18,219 bases of DNA, from assembly GCA_003224515.1 (NCBI GenBank), contig QHZC01000255.1, positions 1 through 18,219 of the forward strand. Reading direction: 5' to 3'. The notes under the pieces are model-generated. The model made no database searches and was not told the DNA's origin. It saw nothing but the letters and a program-made list of their open reading frames with translations. Origin of the DNA: Acidobacteriota bacterium. GTDB taxonomy: Bacteria; Acidobacteriota; Terriglobia; Acidiferrales; UBA7541. A program made the position numbers and the translations under genes. Shown here in pieces: positions 16,040 through 18,219 of the stretch (positions within the stretch are counted from its first letter, which is position 1; each line of letters starts with the position of its first letter).

Positions 16040-16330
16040 TTAAGCACCTAAACTCTGTTCGGCGTCGAGCAGGGAAATGATTTCCTCGATAGTCCAAATA
16101 TGGTCTGTTATTCCCGCTTCTATCGCTGGCGTCACGCGCAAGGTCTGATGAACGCGGCAGAAATTATAGTGCATGAAGTGGAGCGCGACCGCATGCGCAT
16201 GGTTTTCGACTTTCTTGGAGAACGCATTGGTGAGTCTTGTGAATCGGCGCATCTGCATCCGCATGGTTAGATTTTGGCGTTAGGTATAGCTCGTTCAGAC
16301 ATCTTGTGGCTTTGGACTCCCGCTGATTAC
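16040..16330 (-). pseudogene. C-terminal remnant of an IS1-family transposase
   Basis: The open part (from 16279 or the ATG at 16264 down to TAA at 16042-16040) reads RQNLTMRMQMRRFTRLTNAF, then SKKVENHAHAVALHFMHYNF and CRVHQTLRVTPAIEAGITDH, the conserved end of DDE transposases of this IS1 branch. Reading further upstream in the same frame gives VISGSPKPQDV, stop, TSYT, stop, RQNLTM, which still resembles the family (…TSYVERQNLTM…). Thus homology extends to about 16330 with two in-frame stops. The TAA at 16282-16280 falls exactly where the family has the Glu of VERQN, which I believe is the last DDE acid. The N-terminal two thirds are gone. The remnant is inactive. Confidence 0.85.
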
Positions 16331-16383
16331 CGCAGACCGACAACCGATGCATTCGGCAGGGCAGTGCGAGAAACACTAAAATG

Positions 16384-16399
16384 AAACTGACACACTACC
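16384..16399 (-). repeat. Right terminal inverted repeat of the IS1-like element
   Basis: Read on the minus strand from 16399 this is GGTAGTGTGTCAGTTT, the partner of the left end. It is the upstream end relative to the transposase remnant. Confidence 0.8.
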
Positions 16400-16407
16400 C
16401 GGCCGAC
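16400..16407. repeat. Target-site duplication, right copy
   Basis: CGGCCGAC directly abuts the right inverted repeat; it is the partner of the left copy at 15776-15783. Confidence 0.65.
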
Positions 16408-16486
16408 GGGGCCGACGGCGGCCTTGCAGCTCGGAGCGAAGGTCGATCGCGATGAAAAAGCACAGGTGCAGCCGTAGGCAGGTGAC

Positions 16487-17593
16487 TTAGACGCCCCAGC
16501 CGTAGCGCTCGGCATGTTCGTACGTGCGTTGCATCTCTTCCCGCAGGATTTCCGTAAACACGGAGCCGCCCACGGCGGGCGCACCCGGCTCAGCGATGTC
16601 GGGCATCCGGTAACCACCCGCGAGCACTCGTTGCAGCGACTGCTCGACCCAGTCCGCTTCCAACGAAAGGCCGAAGGCGTCTCGCAACATCATCGTGGCG
16701 CTGAGAATCGAGCCAATCGGATTGGCGGAGTCTGTCCCAGTCAGGGACGGCGCCGAACCATGAATGGGTTCAAAAAGCGGCGCGGAGGACCCGAAACTTG
16801 CCGATGGAATCAGCCCAATCGAACCCACCAGCGCCGCCGCCGCATCGCTCAAAATGTCCCCGAACATGTTGCCGCTCAGCATCACGTCGAATTGCGCAGG
16901 CCGTAGTGTCAATTGCATCGCCGCGTTGTCCACGTACATGTGCTCGAGTTTCACCACGGGATAGACCGCGCTCATCGCCGTCACGGTACGGCGCCAAAGC
17001 TGCGAGCTGGTCAATACGTTCGCTTTGTCGACGGAACACAGCCGCCGCGAACGGTTTTCCGCGCGCGCATAAGCAAACGTTGCGATGCGCTCAATCTCCG
17101 GCGTCGAATACGACTCCGTGTCCCAGGCGCGTTCCACGCCTCTTTCGGTGGTGTGCCCGCGCTCGCCAAAATACATTCCGCCGGCGAGTTCGCGCACAAT
17201 CTCGAGATCCAGATCCCCGAGCCGATCGGCCTTCAAGGGCGAGATTCCTCTCAGCGGCTCGAGCAGTTTCACCGGACGAACATTGACGTAGAGCCCCAGC
17301 CCTTTGCGCAGATCGAGCAGTCCGCTCTCCGGGCGCTTCCCGACGGGAAGCGCGTCCCACTTGGGCCCGCCGACCGCTCCCAGAAATACGGCATCAGCTT
17401 TGCGGCAGCCGTCCAGCGTCTCCTGAGGAAGTGGCGTAGCGGTGGCATCGATGGCCGCGCCGCCGATAGGAAGCTCCGCGAACTCAAACTGGTGATTAAA
17501 TTCTTGCGCCGATTCACGCAGGATGGCCGCCGCCGCCCGTGTGACTTCCGGACCGATACCGTCTCCTGGTAACAGGACAATGGTCTTCTTCAT
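16487..17593 (-). CDS. leuB: 3-isopropylmalate dehydrogenase
   Basis: A 368-residue cytosolic enzyme of leucine biosynthesis that oxidatively decarboxylates 3-isopropylmalate with NAD+. Seen motifs: N-terminal LLPGDGIGPEV, VGGPKWD, substrate-binding LRKGLGLYVNVRP, catalytic Tyr in ELAGGMYFGERG, catalytic Lys in SVDKANVL, HMYVDNAAMQL, the Mg-binding SGNMFGDILSD and the NAD-loop FEPIHGSAP. All are intact and the length is normal. The ATG at 17593 is preferred over an upstream in-frame start because LLPGDGIGPEV then sits at the usual distance and a GGGGA ribosome-binding site lies about 7 bases upstream. It follows leuA after about 100 bases, so the two are probably cotranscribed. leuC and leuD are not downstream, where the IS element and lipid operon lie. 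Confidence 0.95.
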   Translation of the reverse strand: MKKTIVLLPGDGIGPEVTRAAAAILRESAQEFNHQFEFAELPIGGAAIDATATPLPQETLDGCRKADAVFLGAVGGPKWDALPVGKRPESGLLDLRKGLGLYVNVRPVKLLEPLRGISPLKADRLGDLDLEIVRELAGGMYFGERGHTTERGVERAWDTESYSTPEIERIATFAYARAENRSRRLCSVDKANVLTSSQLWRRTVTAMSAVYPVVKLEHMYVDNAAMQLTLRPAQFDVMLSGNMFGDILSDAAAALVGSIGLIPSASFGSSAPLFEPIHGSAPSLTGTDSANPIGSILSATMMLRDAFGLSLEADWVEQSLQRVLAGGYRMPDIAEPGAPAVGGSVFTEILREEMQRTYEHAERYGWGV

Positions 17594-17696
17594 AGCAGTC
17601 CCCGAACAGAAACACAATCCTGGCAAGCCGCGCGCATCGCAGAAAGATGCAAAATGGCACGTTCCCCGCCCCCTAATCTCTTTGGCAGCAGAGAGG

Positions 17697-18219
17697 TCAG
17701 GCTGCCGGCGACGATTCCGCGGCCATGGTCGCGGTACGCCGTCGAATCACTTCGTGGGCGATGGCGACGATGTCTCGCGGGCGCACCTGCTTGGCCTGAT
17801 CGCCCAACGCCGTCACTCGGTTATAAACTTCTGCAAGCTCCGTCTCGCTCGCCTCGTAACCCAAGTCCCGCAGCGTCAGACGCAGTGCGTTGCGCCCGGA
17901 GTGTTTTCCGAGAACCAGCGAACGTGCCGGCACTCCGACCGTCTGCGGCGAAATAATCTCGTATGTCAGTGGGTTCTTGATGATGCCATCCTGGTGAATT
18001 CCCGCTTCGTGCGCGAATGCGTTCGCGCCCACGATTGCTTTGTTCGGCGCCACCTGCGCTCCCGTGATTTCGGTGAGCATGCGGCTTGTGGGGAAAAGCT
18101 CCCCCAGCCGAATGCCCGTTGTAACTCCAAAGCTGTCCTTGCGCACCGCCAGCGCGACAACCACTTCTTCCAGGGAAGCGTTCCCCGCCCGTTCGCCGAT
18201 TCCGTTGATTGTGCACTCG
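17697..18219 (-). CDS. leuA: 2-isopropylmalate synthase (3' part; start beyond right edge), lacking the regulatory domain
   Basis: The frame is open to the right edge (first full codon at 18218) and reads ECTINGIGERAGNASLEE, the metal-binding end of the catalytic TIM barrel of LeuA, which condenses acetyl-CoA with 2-ketoisovalerate as the first committed step of leucine synthesis. The communication region follows: ANAFAHEAGIHQDGIIKNPL, YEIISPQTVGV, then LVLGKHSGRNALRLTL. The protein ends about 40 residues later (…EVIRRRTATMAAESSPAA). Typical LeuA continues for more than 100 residues with the leucine-binding allosteric domain, which is absent here, so feedback inhibition by leucine may be missing. 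Short homologous synthases (homocitrate- or citramalate-type) exist, but the direct neighbour leuB supports LeuA. Confidence 0.9.
   Translation of the reverse strand, partial: ECTINGIGERAGNASLEEVVVALAVRKDSFGVTTGIRLGELFPTSRMLTEITGAQVAPNKAIVGANAFAHEAGIHQDGIIKNPLTYEIISPQTVGVPARSLVLGKHSGRNALRLTLRDLGYEASETELAEVYNRVTALGDQAKQVRPRDIVAIAHEVIRRRTATMAAESSPAA

Larger units (their letters stand above)
15784..16399. mobile_element. IS1-like insertion sequence, internally deleted
   Basis: The 616-base element has inverted ends: the left end reads GGTAGTGGGTCAGTTT inward, and the right end, read inward on the minus strand, is GGTAGTGTGTCAGTTT (15 of 16 identical). Immediately outside are CGGCCCAC (15776-15783) and CGGCCGAC (16400-16407), an 8-base target duplication with one mismatch, as expected for IS1-family insertion. 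The right end with its following bases resembles IS1 ends in starting GGTnnTG and in having an AGTGTTT stretch. Inside lie the C-terminal third of a transposase (minus, several stops) and a small plus-strand ORF. A full IS1-type transposase gene would not fit beside that ORF, so the element has lost internal DNA and cannot move by itself. It separates leuAB from the lipid operon. Confidence 0.8.

Noticed and set aside
16913..17572. 219-codon plus-strand frame
   Set aside because: Antisense to leuB, which is fully supported.

Overview
The window looks like a bacterial chromosome segment of moderately high GC with dense, mostly minus-strand genes. The protein flavour (a HAD-like/fatty-acyl reductase fusion, a polysaccharide-pyruvyl-transferase-like protein inside a lipid operon, a stand-alone membrane-anchored PQQ dehydrogenase) makes me think of Acidobacteriota. 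That is an impression from family knowledge, not a search result. No rRNA, tRNA or CRISPR array was seen.

Left part (1-4484), mixed and damaged. It holds the 5' portion of a Tat-exported gluconate 2-dehydrogenase subunit 3-type gene running off the left edge (minus), a CDP-alcohol phosphatidyltransferase gene broken by a frameshifting deletion (plus), a complete membrane-anchored PQQ quinoprotein dehydrogenase (minus), and a short decayed remnant of folD (plus). The stretches 1201-1608, 3571-3971 and 4131-4484 hold no gene I can support.

Centre (4485-15556), the main feature. Nine consecutive minus-strand genes, most overlapping by 1-4 bases or separated by only a few, form a lipid-modifying operon. 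In transcription order they are: degenerate-HAD/fatty acyl reductase fusion, second thioester-reductase-like SDR, polysaccharide pyruvyl transferase family protein, acyl-CoA/ACP ligase, enoyl-CoA hydratase/isomerase, acyl carrier protein, second AMP-dependent ligase, diacylglycerol-kinase-type lipid kinase, PlsC-type acyltransferase. Together they could activate a fatty acid, carry it on a dedicated ACP, reduce it to an aldehyde or alcohol, and build or phosphorylate a glycerolipid. An ether-type or other unusual membrane lipid is a reasonable guess, but the product is not shown by the sequence. Several members carry odd lesions: the HAD nucleophile is replaced by Arg, one ligase lacks its YGLTE(T/A) segment, and the other lacks its C-terminal lysine.

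Right part (15557-18219). A 616-base deletion derivative of an IS1-like insertion sequence is bounded by matching inverted ends and a near-perfect 8-base target duplication. It holds a dead transposase C-terminus and a small membrane-protein ORF. Beyond it lie leuB and the 3' part of leuA (minus). The leuA product ends without the usual C-terminal leucine-binding regulatory domain.

Short deletions and indels recur in otherwise recognisable genes (CDP-alcohol transferase, one AMP ligase, folD, IS, possibly two more 3' ends). This suggests either relaxed selection or draft-quality sequence, and reads should be checked before biological conclusions are drawn.
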